Shown in pieces: positions 11,801 to 25,791 of a stretch of DNA of 64,000 bases. The notes beneath the pieces are model-generated. The model saw nothing but the letters and a program-made list of their open reading frames with translations, had not been told where the DNA came from and ran no database searches. A program made the translations under genes and the position numbers. The stretch comes from Bolinopsis microptera. Lineage: Eukaryota; Ctenophora; Tentaculata; Lobata; Bolinopsidae. The stretch's first letter is position 1. Every line of letters starts with the position of its first letter. The stretch is from contig NC_087073.1 of NCBI RefSeq assembly GCF_026151205.1, positions 1,056,001 through 1,120,000 of the forward strand, in the 5' to 3' direction.

Positions 11801-14800
11801 CTCAGACCTCTCTGAAGGACATGAACTGGGACCAGAGTCAGTGGCAGCCTCTTATCAACGACAGATCCTTCCTTCCTTGGCTCGTCAAGATACCTACTGA
11901 GCAGGTTAGTGTAACCTTTTAGTAAAAATACACTGTGAGATTTATTATGAATATTGTTTACTCCACTGAAACCTAAAATCTAATTGTCAACTTTAGATTT
12001 ATCAACATTAATCAAATCTAATTATCCGTATATCAGGAGCAACTGAGGGTTCGTCAGATAACTGCTGCACAGATCAACAAGTTGGAGGAAATGTGGAAAG
12101 AGGATCCAGGAAAGACAGTTGAGGACCTTGATAAACCTGGGATTGATGAAGACCCTCAGGCTGTCATGCTCAGATATGAGGATGCTTACCAGGTGTGAAA
12201 ATAAATAAATTATGCCACTTCAGCGAAATTTCACTCAAACCACATTTAATAGGTGTACTTGCTATTTTTCTAAATTTAGTAAAATGTTTTTCAGTACCAG
12301 AACGTGTTCGCCCCTCTGGTTAAGATGGAAGCTGACTACGACCGGAAGCTGAAGGAGTCTCAGAGTCAGGATAACATTGTGATCCGGTGGGACAGAGGTC
12401 TCAACAAGAGGTGGATAGCTTACTTCTCCCTTCCTAAACAAGACGGCGAAATGAGAATCATGCAAGGAGACGAGCTTAGACTACGATACTGCGGTAATTA
12501 AGTAATTAGGGTAATTAAGTAATTAAAGCAAGGAGACGAGCTTAGACTCAGATACTGCGGTAAGTTTTGTTATTTCTGGTTTTAAGTTTAGTCATTGTTA
12601 GTATTGAGATGGAAGTGTAAGATAGAACTGAAAATGGACAGATATAGTAGTTGAAATCTCTGTTTGTTCAGGTGACCTCAGGAAGCCATGGACTGACGAA
12701 GGTCACGTGATCAAGATTCCAAACTCTTTTGGTGAAGAAGTTGGTTTGGAGTTGAAGGGGATGACTGACGTGCCGACTGAATGTACTCGGAACTTCAGCG
12801 TTGATTTTGTTTGGAAACCAACTAGCTTTGACAGGATGCTAACTTCTCTCAAGGTATGTTATTGTCTATTAGGATACATTTATGACAACTGGGTTCTTCA
12901 GTTCCTGTGATACTACATATTATACACATATTGTACACATATTATACACAATACACATATTATACACATATTATACACATATTAAACACATATAATACAC
13001 ATATTATACACATATTATACACATATTATACACATATTATACACATATTATACACATATTATAGGCACAAGGAAATTTCGTAATATAATGCAATGCATTT
13101 TCAGACGTTTGCGGTGGACGAGACAAGTGTGAGTGGGTTCCTGTACCACCGACTTCTAGGACACGAAATAGAGAGCGAGCAGAGTATAAAGAGCACTAAT
13201 CCTAAGAGGTACACAGTGCCCGGACTGCCCGAACTTAACCACTCTCAAGTGTACGCTGTCAGACAAGTCCTCCCAAAACCTCTCTCTCTGATCCAGGGTC
13301 CTCCTGGAACAGGTACTGTTGTTATGGAAATTGAAAACAATTCGTAGATATTTGTTTTGTAAACTTGGAAGACATAGTTGTCGTTTCGAAAATTCCCAAA
13401 AAACATCTCTTTATACTGTAAACTTCTTTTATTTTGGTGATTTAAGTTTTTAGTTGATGGTAACAATAACAATATGTGAATATGTGTCCTCCCCGCAGGT
13501 AAGACGGTAACGTCAGCAACTATAGTGTACCACCTGTGTAGAGGAGACCGGGAGAGGGGCGGCAGAGTACTGATGTGCGCTCCTTCCAACACGGCTGTAG
13601 ATCAGCTCACAGAGAAAGTGCACAGAACGGGTCTCAAGGTGGTGAGACTTTGTGCTAAGAGCAGGGAGGCTATCGACTCTCCTGTTGCCTTCCTCTCTCT
13701 TCACAGACAGGTTAGTGTACACTGTCTTGTTGTATTTGTTTATTACATTTATTCGGAGTGCTATAAACTTAACCTTCTCTGTTTTAGCTAGTTTATGGCC
13801 GGAGCGGGGAGTTCCTCACTGCTGAGTGCTGCTTTATGGCTGATTCTACAGGCCAGTTCGTTGTTGTGTCATCTTCTCCGTCCTACAGCATTCCTAACAT
13901 TTCGTCCCAGCAAGCCGTTCTAGTGGTAGGAAATGTACCCCGCCCTCCGAACCAGGTAGTGGTAGGAAATGTACCCCGCCCTTCTAACCACTTCCTCTCA
14001 CAATCCGGTTACACTTCTGGTATTTTATCTAGTGGCAATGCAACTAAAACAGTTAGTAAATCAAACTTCCTTGCGGAACAATTTACAGAAGAAAACACTG
14101 GAAATACTTCCTCGGTTTGGAAGAAGACCAAATCAGAAGGCTCCAGAAAGCGGCACCGTAAACTCGGTGTTGACCACAGTAAGCTCCAGTGCTCGGAGTG
14201 TAGCGAAGTGAGCTCCTCCCTAACGGACCTGTCCCAGCATCTTGCCACCAAGCACAGTAACTCCATCAGATCCTGCAAATGTCTTTACTGTGCTCAGATA
14301 TTCCTATCTCAAAACTCAGCTGTACATCACATAAAGTCCGTTCTGTTGGCTAAGAAACCCTCCCCTGTGCACGTGGCAGGAATGATAGCTTGTATACAAC
14401 ACACGTGTCCAGTCTGCGCCCACGTGCACGTTTCAGCGCAACATCTTAAAGTACACCTTCTTAAGTCTCAGTGCGGAGAAGCTGAAATTAGGCAATCTGA
14501 AGAGGTTCAAGTTAAGAATACGAAATTAGCCTGCATGAAGGCAGTATTGCAATCCTACAAACCTACTAAAATATCAGTGCAAGAGAGTGGTGGGGAAGCT
14601 AATTCTCCAAGAGGTGCCAGCAGTCTCAACACTCCAACAAACTTAGCTACTACTCAGACTAACACCCCCCTGCCTATAGACCTGCAGATACCTGCTAGGT
14701 CACGTGTTGGTTGTCCTGGTGATGCACGTGTTCCACCACCTCCCCACTGTAAAGGGAGTGGCCCGCCTCCCCACTTCTACCCCCAACCCCCCACTTACAT

Positions 14801-17800
14801 CAGACCTCCCCTCGTTATGTCTCTCCCTCCCACTCAGTACTACAATCTGGATTGTTATCAGTATCCTTCAAACAACATGACGCACATTGCACCTAACCAG
14901 TACACTTATCAGCCTCGTGTTGGTTGTCCTGGTGATGCACCCCTTCTCAATAAAGAGCTCTTCTCCTGCTTGCACTGTGGTTCTAAGTTCGCAGAGTTTG
15001 ACCTTCTCACCAGACACTTCCGTGACAACACGTGCAACAGCGCCGCGCACAGTAGTCTTCAGGGCATTGTTAATTGCTGCACAAACACGCCTTACTAGCT
15101 CCACATTGTTTCAGTTTATTCAGTATTTGAGCAATGAACACCCACCATTGTTTTAATAAGAGTTAATTTGGGAGGGGGCAACCCCTCATTTGTATTTGAT
15201 GCATGCTTACTATTGTAGTTTTGATTGTTTTAGATAATTTATAACCATTTTTTGCTAGACCCATAATGTCACAATGTATGTCAGATCGATTGTTTTTAAG
15301 AATTTGTCTTTGTGAGGATTGTCTATAATATTATGTTTATTAGTTGTTTTATCCCTATGATTTGATACCAAACTGGTAATTGAGAGGGGGTGTGATTTCG
15401 TTGCTTTACCAAATCGCAAAACTAAAACTACATTTACAATACACAAACTGGATCGGACCCATTGTAAATCTCACAAATATATTGTGTTTTTTTAAGTGTG
15501 ATGATTGTGTTATGTGATAAATCACATCGTTTAAAGTTTTTTTCAAAGTTATCATTAAGTTATCGCATATTTATATATTCGCCAATTATAATTAGTTTTC
15601 GCCAAATATAATTAGTTTTACCGAGTTGTTGCACAATTTATCTTGTTTGCTTTGTACTAAATCTCTATTCAACCTCTGCTCTCGACTATTATAAACTTTA
15701 TAATTTCACTTTAAAGCATTTGCTTGTGTACGTGAAAAACCCTCCCCCAAATTGAAACCATGCATCACGGATGCTCACCGTGTCACGTGGTGCTCACCGT
15801 GTCACGTGATGCTCACCGTGTCACGTGCTTACCGTGTCACGTGCTCACCGTGTCACGTGTCCCAGGTGAAAGCTCTGGAAGGTTACGGCGAGTTGGAGAA
15901 GCTGCAGACTCTGAAGGAAGACCAGGGTGAACTGTCCAGTGCTGATGAGAAAAGATACCGGACACTCCGTAAACAGGCCGAGAGAGAACTACTCCAGGTG
16001 AGTTTAATTACTTCAACCTCTTACCACGTCACTATACCCACAATGAGGACATGGGAGTTAAATTTCACGCCAGGACTTTCTAGGTCTTGTGATTTCCTTT
16101 CCTCAATTCTCCCGACCCTGACCAGTGTAGTGTAGCCCCTGGCCCTCCTGACTCTGACTAGTGCAGTGTACCCCCCCCCCCCCCCCCCTTAGTGTAGTGT
16201 ACCCCCCCGGCCCCCCCCCCCCCCCCCCCAGTGTAGTGTAGCCCCCTCCCCCGCCCCCAGTGAGCACATTAACACCCTCTCCTCCTCAGAACGCGGATGT
16301 AATCTGTTGCACGTGTGTGGGTGCCGGAGATCCGAGACTCTCCAAACTCCGGTTCCGGACTATCCTGATAGACGAGAGCACCCAGGCTACCGAGCCGGAG
16401 TGTATGGTTCCTATTGTACTGGGAGCTAAACAGGTACAGATACTGACATACTGGCATAGTTACCTAGGTAACAGATACTGACATAGTTACCTAGGTAACA
16501 GATACTGACATAGTTACCTAGGTAACAGATACTGACATACTGGCATAGATACCTAGGCCTAGGTAACAGATACTGACATAGTTACGTATGTAACATACTG
16601 TCATGACTTAGTTTAAACCTTCTTGTTACTTGCATACCTCAAATTGTTTGATTTGCTTTAGAAAAGCTTCACAAAATAGGTTTCCAGGCTTTAGTGACAA
16701 ATAACAGTGTTTACTAAGAGTTAAACCCTGCTGTTATCTGTTACCTAGGTAACAACCCTGCTGTTACCAGGTGATATTGTTACCTAGGTAACATGTTTTA
16801 CTAAGAGTTAAACCCTGCTGTTACCAGGTGATATTGGTTGGTGATCACTGTCAGCTAGGCCCAGTTGTTATGTGCAAGAAAGCAGCTAGGGCTGGTCTCG
16901 CCCAGTCCCTCTTTGAACGACTCATTATTCTGGGTATACGGCCTATCCGTCTGCAGGTTTGTTAGTGGTCAATTGTACATACCGTGTTGAGATTAAAAGA
17001 CATTTCCCCAATTACTCCAGTAGCAGTATTCCCTGCTACTAGAGTTAATTGAAAAACTAAGAAATATGGTTGAGACTAGATATTTGAAAGACTGTACATA
17101 TGTAAAGGTAAGGCGCTGTTAAAACTAACAAGTCTGAGTAACCCCTCCCTCCCTCAGGTCCAGTACAGAATGCACCCCTCTCTGTCCCAATTTCCCAGTG
17201 ATATTTTCTACGACGGTACTCTACAGAACGGAGTAACGAACGCTGAGCGCGGCCCCAGCAACATCGACTTCCCTTGGCCCATTCCGGATAAGCCCATGTT
17301 CTTCTGGGTTACTACCGGTAAAATACTCATGACCCCCCCCCCCCCCTAGTTAAATAGTTTGACAAATAAGACTAACTTCAGGATTCAAACAATCGATCAT
17401 CAATAATGTCGGTGTAATTAAATTGTAGCTACTGTCCCTTTGTCTCCATATTCTGCTACGCCGCGTGCCTAACACATGTACCCAAAAGCCATCCAGTGAA
17501 CGTCAAATAACTTACCAAAAGTAGTACTAAAGGGTATAACTTTGCCTACTCGGCCGTGGAAGCCGTAGATGTAAACTTGGAAGGAGTTTTTGCTGAGATT
17601 AACCACAGAGGATTGTCCAGTAACAAGTGCTGCCATCCAGCTCCATTTGTGATCGTTCAGTTCGTTAGTTCCATGAAGACTAGTAGTTACTACAGGAGAC
17701 ACCCTGATATATCCACAGTAGTCATTATCATTGGTTGTGTATTGTATACTAATATAAGGTGTGATCTAAATTTAAATTTGAAAATGTTCAGGTCAAGAAG

Positions 17801-19584
17801 AGATATCGTCGTCTGGAACCTCCTACCTGAACCGAACTGAAGCAGCAAACGTGGAGAAGATAGTGACGAGACTAATGAAGTGCGGAGTGAAGCCCGATCA
17901 GATCGGTGTGATAACCCCCTACGAGGGACAGAGAGCCTACGTGGTCCAGTACATGCAGTACCATGGCAGCATGCACGCTAATCTTTATCAGGTCAGTACC
18001 ATGGCAGCATGCACGCTAATCTTTATCAGGTCAGTACCACGGCAGCATGCACGCTAATCTTTATCAGGTCATTAGCTGGGAGATATTAGATTTAGAAACC
18101 CTCTATATTCCAGATATCAGCAACAATTCACGTTATGAAACTTGTTTAAAATTATGTTTAATTTCAGGAACTGGAGGTAGCAAGTGTGGACGCGTTCCAG
18201 GGTCGTGAGAAAGATTTCATCATTCTGAGTTGTGTCCGAGCGAACGAGCATCAAGGTATTGGTTTCCTGAACGATCCTCGTCGTTTGAACGTGGCGTTGA
18301 CTCGTGCTAAGCATGGCGTCATCATCATTGGTAACCCCAAGGTTCTAGCAAAGCAAGCTCTGTGGCACCGACTTCTGGGTCACTTCAAAGATGCTGATCT
18401 GCTAGTAGAGGGCCCTCTCAACAACCTTAAGAGCTGTTTAATGAGTTTCAGCAAGCCTAAGAAACCTCTGATAAACAAGGAAAACCCCGGGGCTAGTTTC
18501 ATGAGAACAGCAATGTACGACGCTAGAGAGGTTAGAGCATCCTCATTATACAATATACATCTTTCTTAATTAAATCAGAATGATAATCCTTACATATTAC
18601 ATATTAAAAAATGTTTAAAGGTCTATCTCAGCGCTTAATGTGTAATTGTATTGCTCGCGCAAAGTTAAACTCGATTTGAATACTTGTTGATCACAGCAAC
18701 ATGTCCCAGGTGTTCATGTCCAGTGCCACGTACGAACGCATGCCGGGCGCGGCGCCCGGTATCGACATGTACAGGGACGACTACTACAAGCCGCACGATC
18801 AGATGGGCTATATTAACAGTGCTCCGAACCCGTCTCTACCCACTAACGTACCCATACCAGTGGGTATGTTCATGGCAGCACCGCCTCCACCTCATAGGAA
18901 CTACTACCCGGGAACTAACAGGAGGAACAAGAACACCACTTTCAACAGTGAAATGAATCAGGTCAGTTTGAACATCTAATTTGAACATCTAATTTGTGCT
19001 GCTAGTTCCAAGATGTTTCCCAGAGTTTCTGAGAAAGTTTATTAGCTAAGTAACTGGTTATGTAACTTGTTAAATATGACAGGTGTACAGTGGCTACGGA
19101 GGGTACACAGGCTCCGCCCCCCTGACACAGCCGTTGATGTCTCAACAGAGCATGTCTCAACCTCTTTCTCAACTGGAGCTATCTCAGGACACGTCAGTTA
19201 CCTTTAGTTTCACATTCCTTTGCGGGAGAAGTTTCTAGACTATTGTTTGAAGCGAGTCGTAATAGTGTTTGATCAATTTAGTAAATGCAAGTTTTTTATT
19301 TTAGTTAGAATTTGTAATGTGTCGTTATCTAATGAAGGTATGTTTTCTAATGAAGGTATGTTTTCTAATGAAGGTATGTTTTCTAATGAAGGTATGTTTT
19401 CTAATGAAGGTATGTTATCTAATGAAGGTATGTTTTCTAATGAAGGTATGTTTTCTAATGAAGGTATGTTTTCTAATGAAGGTATGTTTCCAGGTATGTG
19501 CTGGAGGAGTTCAAGTCCCAGCCGGGAGATGGGTTGCTGTCTCAGGACTCCACATTTCAAGCTGACAGACCTGGTTTCGTTTAG
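8854..19584 (+). CDS. UPF1: UPF1, ATP-dependent RNA helicase of nonsense-mediated decay
   Basis: UPF1 is the central SF1 helicase of nonsense-mediated mRNA decay. Coding exons: 8854-8866, 10934-11181, 11303-11455, 11659-11904, 12037-12192, 12295-12493, 12672-12853, 13105-13312, 13499-13710, 15866-15997, 16290-16433, 16828-16956, 17158-17317, 17792-17991, 18168-18530, 18710-18961, 19083-19192, 19494-19584. All are GT/AG and in frame: 3198 nt, 1065 residues (human about 1120). The N-terminus matches UPF1 ([13 protein letters not shown]). The Cys/His-rich UPF2-binding domain spans about 90-250. Walker A GPPGTGKT (about 463-470) is split by intron 8. DEST is near 611, then [18 protein letters not shown] and LNVALTRAK. 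The C-tail is shorter than in vertebrates and keeps a few SQ motifs, the SMG1 phosphorylation type. Exon 16 must begin at 18710 to hold frame. Exons 3, 6, 12 and 14 have duplicated junctions. Catalytic motifs look intact. Confidence 0.96.
8936..9004 (+). repeat. Four copies of a TTAGGTGTGACTAGTAGA unit
   Basis: A short perfect tandem array of a unit of about 18 bp near the 5' end of UPF1 intron 1. Confidence 0.85.
9427..10160 (+). repeat. 32-bp minisatellite in UPF1 intron 1, about 23 units
   Basis: The units are near-identical and 32 bp long (start-to-start distances checked at 9437 and 9469). Each holds the perfect 10-bp palindrome GTAACGTTAC followed by CACTGGAACTA. Variation is mostly at one site (CATAG, GATAG or GGTAG), so the array carries a readable variant pattern. 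The rest of the 2.07 kb intron (9005-9426 and 10161-10933) is AT-rich with nothing else I recognise. Confidence 0.95.
11435..11602 (+). repeat. Tandem copies of the UPF1 exon 3 end and donor, separated by G runs
   Basis: The exon 3 end with its donor (GTCAGGAGCAAACACAAGGAG|GTTAG) and following TACACAAGGGTGGG is repeated at about 11484 and 11541, with a remnant near 11592. Each copy ends in a G run of 8-18 bases. Each full copy regenerates the donor. Confidence 0.9.
12462..12566 (+). repeat. Duplicated UPF1 exon 6 end with a second splice donor
   Basis: The exon 6 end (GCAAGGAGACGAGCTTAGAC..TACTGCG|GTAATT) recurs at 12528-12566, followed by GTAAGT, a better donor consensus. Between them lies (GTAATTAA)-type sequence. 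Using the downstream donor would retain an in-frame TAA just after 12493. Confidence 0.88.
12925..13064 (+). repeat. 11-bp ACACATATTAT array in UPF1 intron 7
   Basis: About a dozen near-perfect copies of an AT-rich 11-bp unit, ending about 40 bases before the exon 8 acceptor. Confidence 0.85.
13836..15098 (+). CDS. Single-exon zinc-finger protein nested in UPF1 intron 9
   Basis: A 420-codon ORF on the same strand as UPF1, wholly inside intron 9 (13711-15865), starting at an ATG. The N-terminal 90 residues are Ser/Val/Pro-rich with a duplicated VVVGNVPRP motif. A basic stretch SRKRHRKLG lies near residue 103. Then come zinc-finger-like Cys/His clusters: [17 protein letters not shown] (about 117-138), CLYCAQIF (about 149), [16 protein letters not shown] (about 191) and, near the C-terminus, [18 protein letters not shown]. 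The middle is Pro/Tyr-rich with a repeated RVGCPGDA. Spacing is C2H2 or C2HC, mostly non-canonical, so nucleic-acid binding is an inference. I do not recognise an orthologue. No strong poly(A) signal follows; AATAAG occurs at about 15153. Confidence 0.65.
   Translation: MADSTGQFVVVSSSPSYSIPNISSQQAVLVVGNVPRPPNQVVVGNVPRPSNHFLSQSGYTSGILSSGNATKTVSKSNFLAEQFTEENTGNTSSVWKKTKSEGSRKRHRKLGVDHSKLQCSECSEVSSSLTDLSQHLATKHSNSIRSCKCLYCAQIFLSQNSAVHHIKSVLLAKKPSPVHVAGMIACIQHTCPVCAHVHVSAQHLKVHLLKSQCGEAEIRQSEEVQVKNTKLACMKAVLQSYKPTKISVQESGGEANSPRGASSLNTPTNLATTQTNTPLPIDLQIPARSRVGCPGDARVPPPPHCKGSGPPPHFYPQPPTYIRPPLVMSLPPTQYYNLDCYQYPSNNMTHIAPNQYTYQPRVGCPGDAPLLNKELFSCLHCGSKFAEFDLLTRHFRDNTCNSAAHSSLQGIVNCCTNTPY
15773..15864 (+). 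repeat. Tandem CTCACCGTGTCACGTG units up to the UPF1 exon 10 acceptor
   Basis: About six units of roughly 16 bp, each with CACGTG. The last runs directly into the acceptor (GTGTCACGTGTCCCAG). Here the array reaches the splice site but I do not see exon bases copied. Confidence 0.85.
16144..16262 (+). repeat. Poly(C) cluster in UPF1 intron 10
   Basis: Several C runs of 8-18 bases alternate with 'AGTGTAGTGTA', ending just before the exon 11 acceptor. Confidence 0.85.
16436..16836 (+). repeat. UPF1 intron 11 repeats: GTTACCTAGGTAAC palindromes and a duplicated acceptor
   Basis: From the exon 11 donor onward, 'ACAGATACTGACATA' plus the perfect 14-bp palindrome GTTACCTAGGTAAC repeats several times (16436-16580). 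Further on, the exon 12 acceptor block AACCCTGCTGTTACCAG|GTGATATTG occurs first at about 16753-16779 and again, functionally, at 16811-16836. A third copy without the acceptor ends near 16740. Confidence 0.85.
17956..18069 (+). repeat. Three 38-bp copies of the UPF1 exon 14 end and donor
   Basis: The last 36 exon bases plus GT are repeated at exactly 38-bp spacing (17956, 17994, 18032), with a single T/C difference in the third. All three carry TTTATCAG|GTCA. Only the first donor keeps the UPF1 frame into exon 15. Confidence 0.95.
19316..19493 (+). repeat. 18-bp array, each unit with AAG|GTATGT, in UPF1 intron 17
   Basis: About nine units of TCTAATGAAGGTATGTTT. Each contains a consensus-like 5' splice site, and the last unit merges into the exon 18 acceptor TTTCCAG followed by GTATGTG. 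It reads through as an ORF in several frames, which is a repeat artefact. Confidence 0.9.
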
Positions 19585-21283
19585 CGCGAGAAGTGAGACT
19601 TATGCAAACTAGCATACGCAACGATCACCCCTGATACTTCTTTTTCAAGAGACAATCCCCGACACATTGTCGCTACCACGGGTGCCTCCTCGCCTTGTGC
19701 GAGATGCGCGCAGCGTGTGACGTTGTCGTGACGACACGTGCTCGCGCACACCCCTTGCGCACGTGTGTTTCCATGGGAACGCACGTGGGTGTCACGTGAC
19801 TCCAACAACATGTCACGTGACGATGAAAGAAGTCGATTCACTGAAGAGCGATGAAATATCCCAAGATGAAAAGAAGATCAGTGATTTATTGCGATGTGAA
19901 GAAAGCAGAATTATTCTCTCCGAGTCTCTTTTGAAGTCGTCTTTTGGAGTTGGTCCTCGGGCGGTGGTTTTTAAAACAAAACTTTTTTCCTCCGAAAAGT
20001 TTGGTGTTTGATGGTTCTAGCATATTTAATAATGCGGGTATAAATATACATCGTGCTGGGTTTCGATGTCATTTTAAGAAAAAAACACCATTCTTTTCAC
20101 TGTAGCAAAAACTGTAGATTTGATCACAGAGACAGAAATGTAATTTATTAACGCCTAGTGCCTGTGTACTAGCCTATACTATAGGCTGTAGGGTAAAACA
20201 CGCTAGAACATTTTACTTTATTGTGGAGATAATGAAATAATCACGGTCTTGTCCCACGCCGTAAAGAGTTAATGTCTTAATGCATGATTAGCTTTGAAAT
20301 TGTTTTACCACATTGTTGTACTACTACTACGACCGCTCAAGCGACAAGTTTTCAACATTGTCCTGGGTCCAACTCATGAGATCGATTATTTTTTGAAGAA
20401 CATTGTTTTATTTGTTTAGAAGATTAGTGCCTTGCCAGGCTGTTAAGTGACGCCTGTTAACTGTTTACTGGATGGTAACTGAGCACGTGTTGTCTATCCG
20501 ACCACACTAGTTTGTTTCTAAGTGCATTGTTTGCCTGGACACCTTTCCAACATGTTCCAGTCACGCGCCCCCGACCTGCCACCCACTTATTTAACTATAA
20601 CAATAGCCCTAACTCACAACTGGGCCAGCTCAATGAGTACTCAGTCTTTGAAAGCAGCTGGCAATTAAAGAAAAGCGATATTTTAGCACATTGTCCATGC
20701 AGGCGGCAGATGTGCGACCTTTTCAACCTGCTAACTCTTGTTGGCTGTTATGATTTCTAATCATTTTTAGAGGGTACCAGAAGTGCTAATTGAGGAGCGG
20801 TGATTGGTGAAATGGTTTCTGTCTGACTGTGAGAGCACTACAGTTCCACCTGTGCCCAACTCCGCAGATCAGCGACGGTCACGTGACACGGCAATGCATG
20901 GTAGTGTAACCATAGTAACACGTGACACGGCAATGCTCACTATTTAAACCGGACTCCCTGTAACAGGTCTTCTAGAATTTATGGTATTTTTTAGCGTGGT
21001 TTTGATTGCGTTTGTTTGGGCTTTGGTTGCACTAATTTTAATATGCGATGATATAACCGTGTGTCAACATTTCCCGAACTGTTTCTAATTCTTTTTTCCG
21101 ACACAATTGAATAATTTAGTTCACCATATTTGAAGTCGTCGTGCTCAACACTCAGACCCGGGGTCACGATAAAATGAATTCCGGCACTTCCTCATCCTGC
21201 GAATCTTCCTAAATTGCTACTAGTGCTAGTACTTACTTTCACTTTCAGGATACTCAATACTCAAGCTTTTTCTTACTTTCAGA
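19585..21283. other. UPF1 3' flank and zinc-finger gene 5' flank
   Basis: No gene is supported here. The segment is notable for the 9-bp palindrome TCACGTGAC or close forms at about 19792, 19812 and 20878, with the block ACACGTGACACGGCAATG repeated at about 20882-20898 and 20919-20936. CACGTG E-boxes bind bHLH-type regulators in animals, so this may be shared regulatory DNA, but that is inference. A TTTCAG at 21282 just before the next ATG could be a 5'-UTR splice acceptor. Confidence 0.4.
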
Positions 21284-24315
<3,032 letters not shown>

Positions 24316-24392
24316 TTTTATAAATTATTAATGTTTGTTTGAAAGTGAATGGCGGATGCCTGTTTTCAGTTTATTCATTTTCAATTGATATC

Positions 24393-24398
24393 AATAAA
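24393..24398 (+). terminator. AATAAA poly(A) signal of the C2H2 gene
   Basis: A canonical AATAAA 78 bases after the stop codon, in AT-rich DNA. Confidence 0.65.
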
Positions 24399-24689
24399 TG
24401 TTAATATTTATGTTTTAATTTTCAATTTGGTAAATTTTGCTTTTATTGTTATCGTTTATATTTCAAATCCAAAATCATCTGTAGATTTTATCATCCGAAT
24501 TTGATTACTGAACGGTCCGGGCCTCAAGTCCACTAAAAGTAAACATTGATTGACCTTACCTGGGGACCCCAGGCTATTCTGTTCATAAAAATAATAAACC
24601 GAATAGAGATTCGGCGGAATGACAGGCTGAGCGTGAGAGCGTCGCCCAGTAATGATTGACAGCACCAATCCTGAACCCTTCAGGTCGTT

Positions 24690-24890
24690 GTCCATTGTCG
24701 ACTGACTGACCCGGCCGGCGCACGCTACGTCATACGTACTACGCAGTAGTCAGTAGTGCAGTACTTTGCCTCGGGCCAAGTTGTATCACGTCGTGACCTA
24801 CATGTGACATGGTTGTTTCAATAATGAATAAGTGTAGCATCTCTACGATACAGGGGAGCTGCGCGGCGGGTCATACAACGTATATATATG
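24690..24890. repeat. GC-rich dispersed repeat shared, inverted, with 54250-54350
   Basis: GGGGAGC.GCGCGGCGGGTCATACAACGTA near 24850-24885 is the reverse complement of sequence near 54265-54312. Both sit beside a TAGCGTC/TAGCATC..ACGCTA block. It is probably a transposon end. No ORF. The following 24890-25785 shows no gene; its last 100 bases resemble the LINE 3' tail seen at 1-218. Confidence 0.55.
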
Positions 24891-25791
24891 GGTAAACTAG
24901 ACCTGCATAAGCCAGGGGAACGGCCCATAGCAGGGTAACCAGGATGGCCCGGTACCCAAAAACCCGATTAACTAGCAAAGATAAAAAATAACAATAGGTA
25001 ATAAATAGATACCAATACTATACCGATATAAGATGCATAGTTCAGAAGGATCAAACCGGGATGTTCCTTCTGTTAGTCTTTTGTAGGAGTCCATGGCTGT
25101 CGTATTCTTGTCTTTATTTCTTTCCTTCTCCGTGATGTATTAGTCTTGCTGTAACGAGGAGTTAAAGAAATGTCTGGTATGGAATACTATGGTCCTGGGA
25201 GGTATCATGTTAAAGATATGGAGGGCTGGGGAAGTCACTGAATCATGTCAATGAGAAATAAAAGGAAACTGAGTAGTAGGTAACGTGGTTGTCCCTTCCA
25301 CAATCAGCAAAGATGAAAAAGAGGGGTGAGGGGGAGAGAGAGAGACAGGCATTAAGTCAAGCTACGAGAGCCGTCCAGTGGACTATTGAGCCCTTAGAAC
25401 TGGCTGGGTAGCAGGACCTGCTGCAAGTCTGAACACGAACTGGGGAGGGGAGGGTGATTGTGGTAGAGGGACAATTACGTCAGCTAAGGCTAAGAGAAAG
25501 AGACTAAGGGGGTTCATAGAAATCTAGATACTTGGTAGCTCTAGCGAACCCCACTATGTTACTGATAGAGAAGGTTTGATGGAAGGTGTCCTCTCTGATG
25601 GTATAGTTACCAAGGTAGTATTTCCTGTGTAACAGTGATTTCTCTCCGTGGAGACAGAGGTGCGAGAAAAAACATTGTTAATATAAACAGTCTAGATCTT
25701 AACTTGGAGCCACAAGGCCAAGGGTAAAAAATTTTTGAGTGTTTAGGGAATTTTTTATATTCTTAAAGGTTTGTTTTTATATATACTAGAG

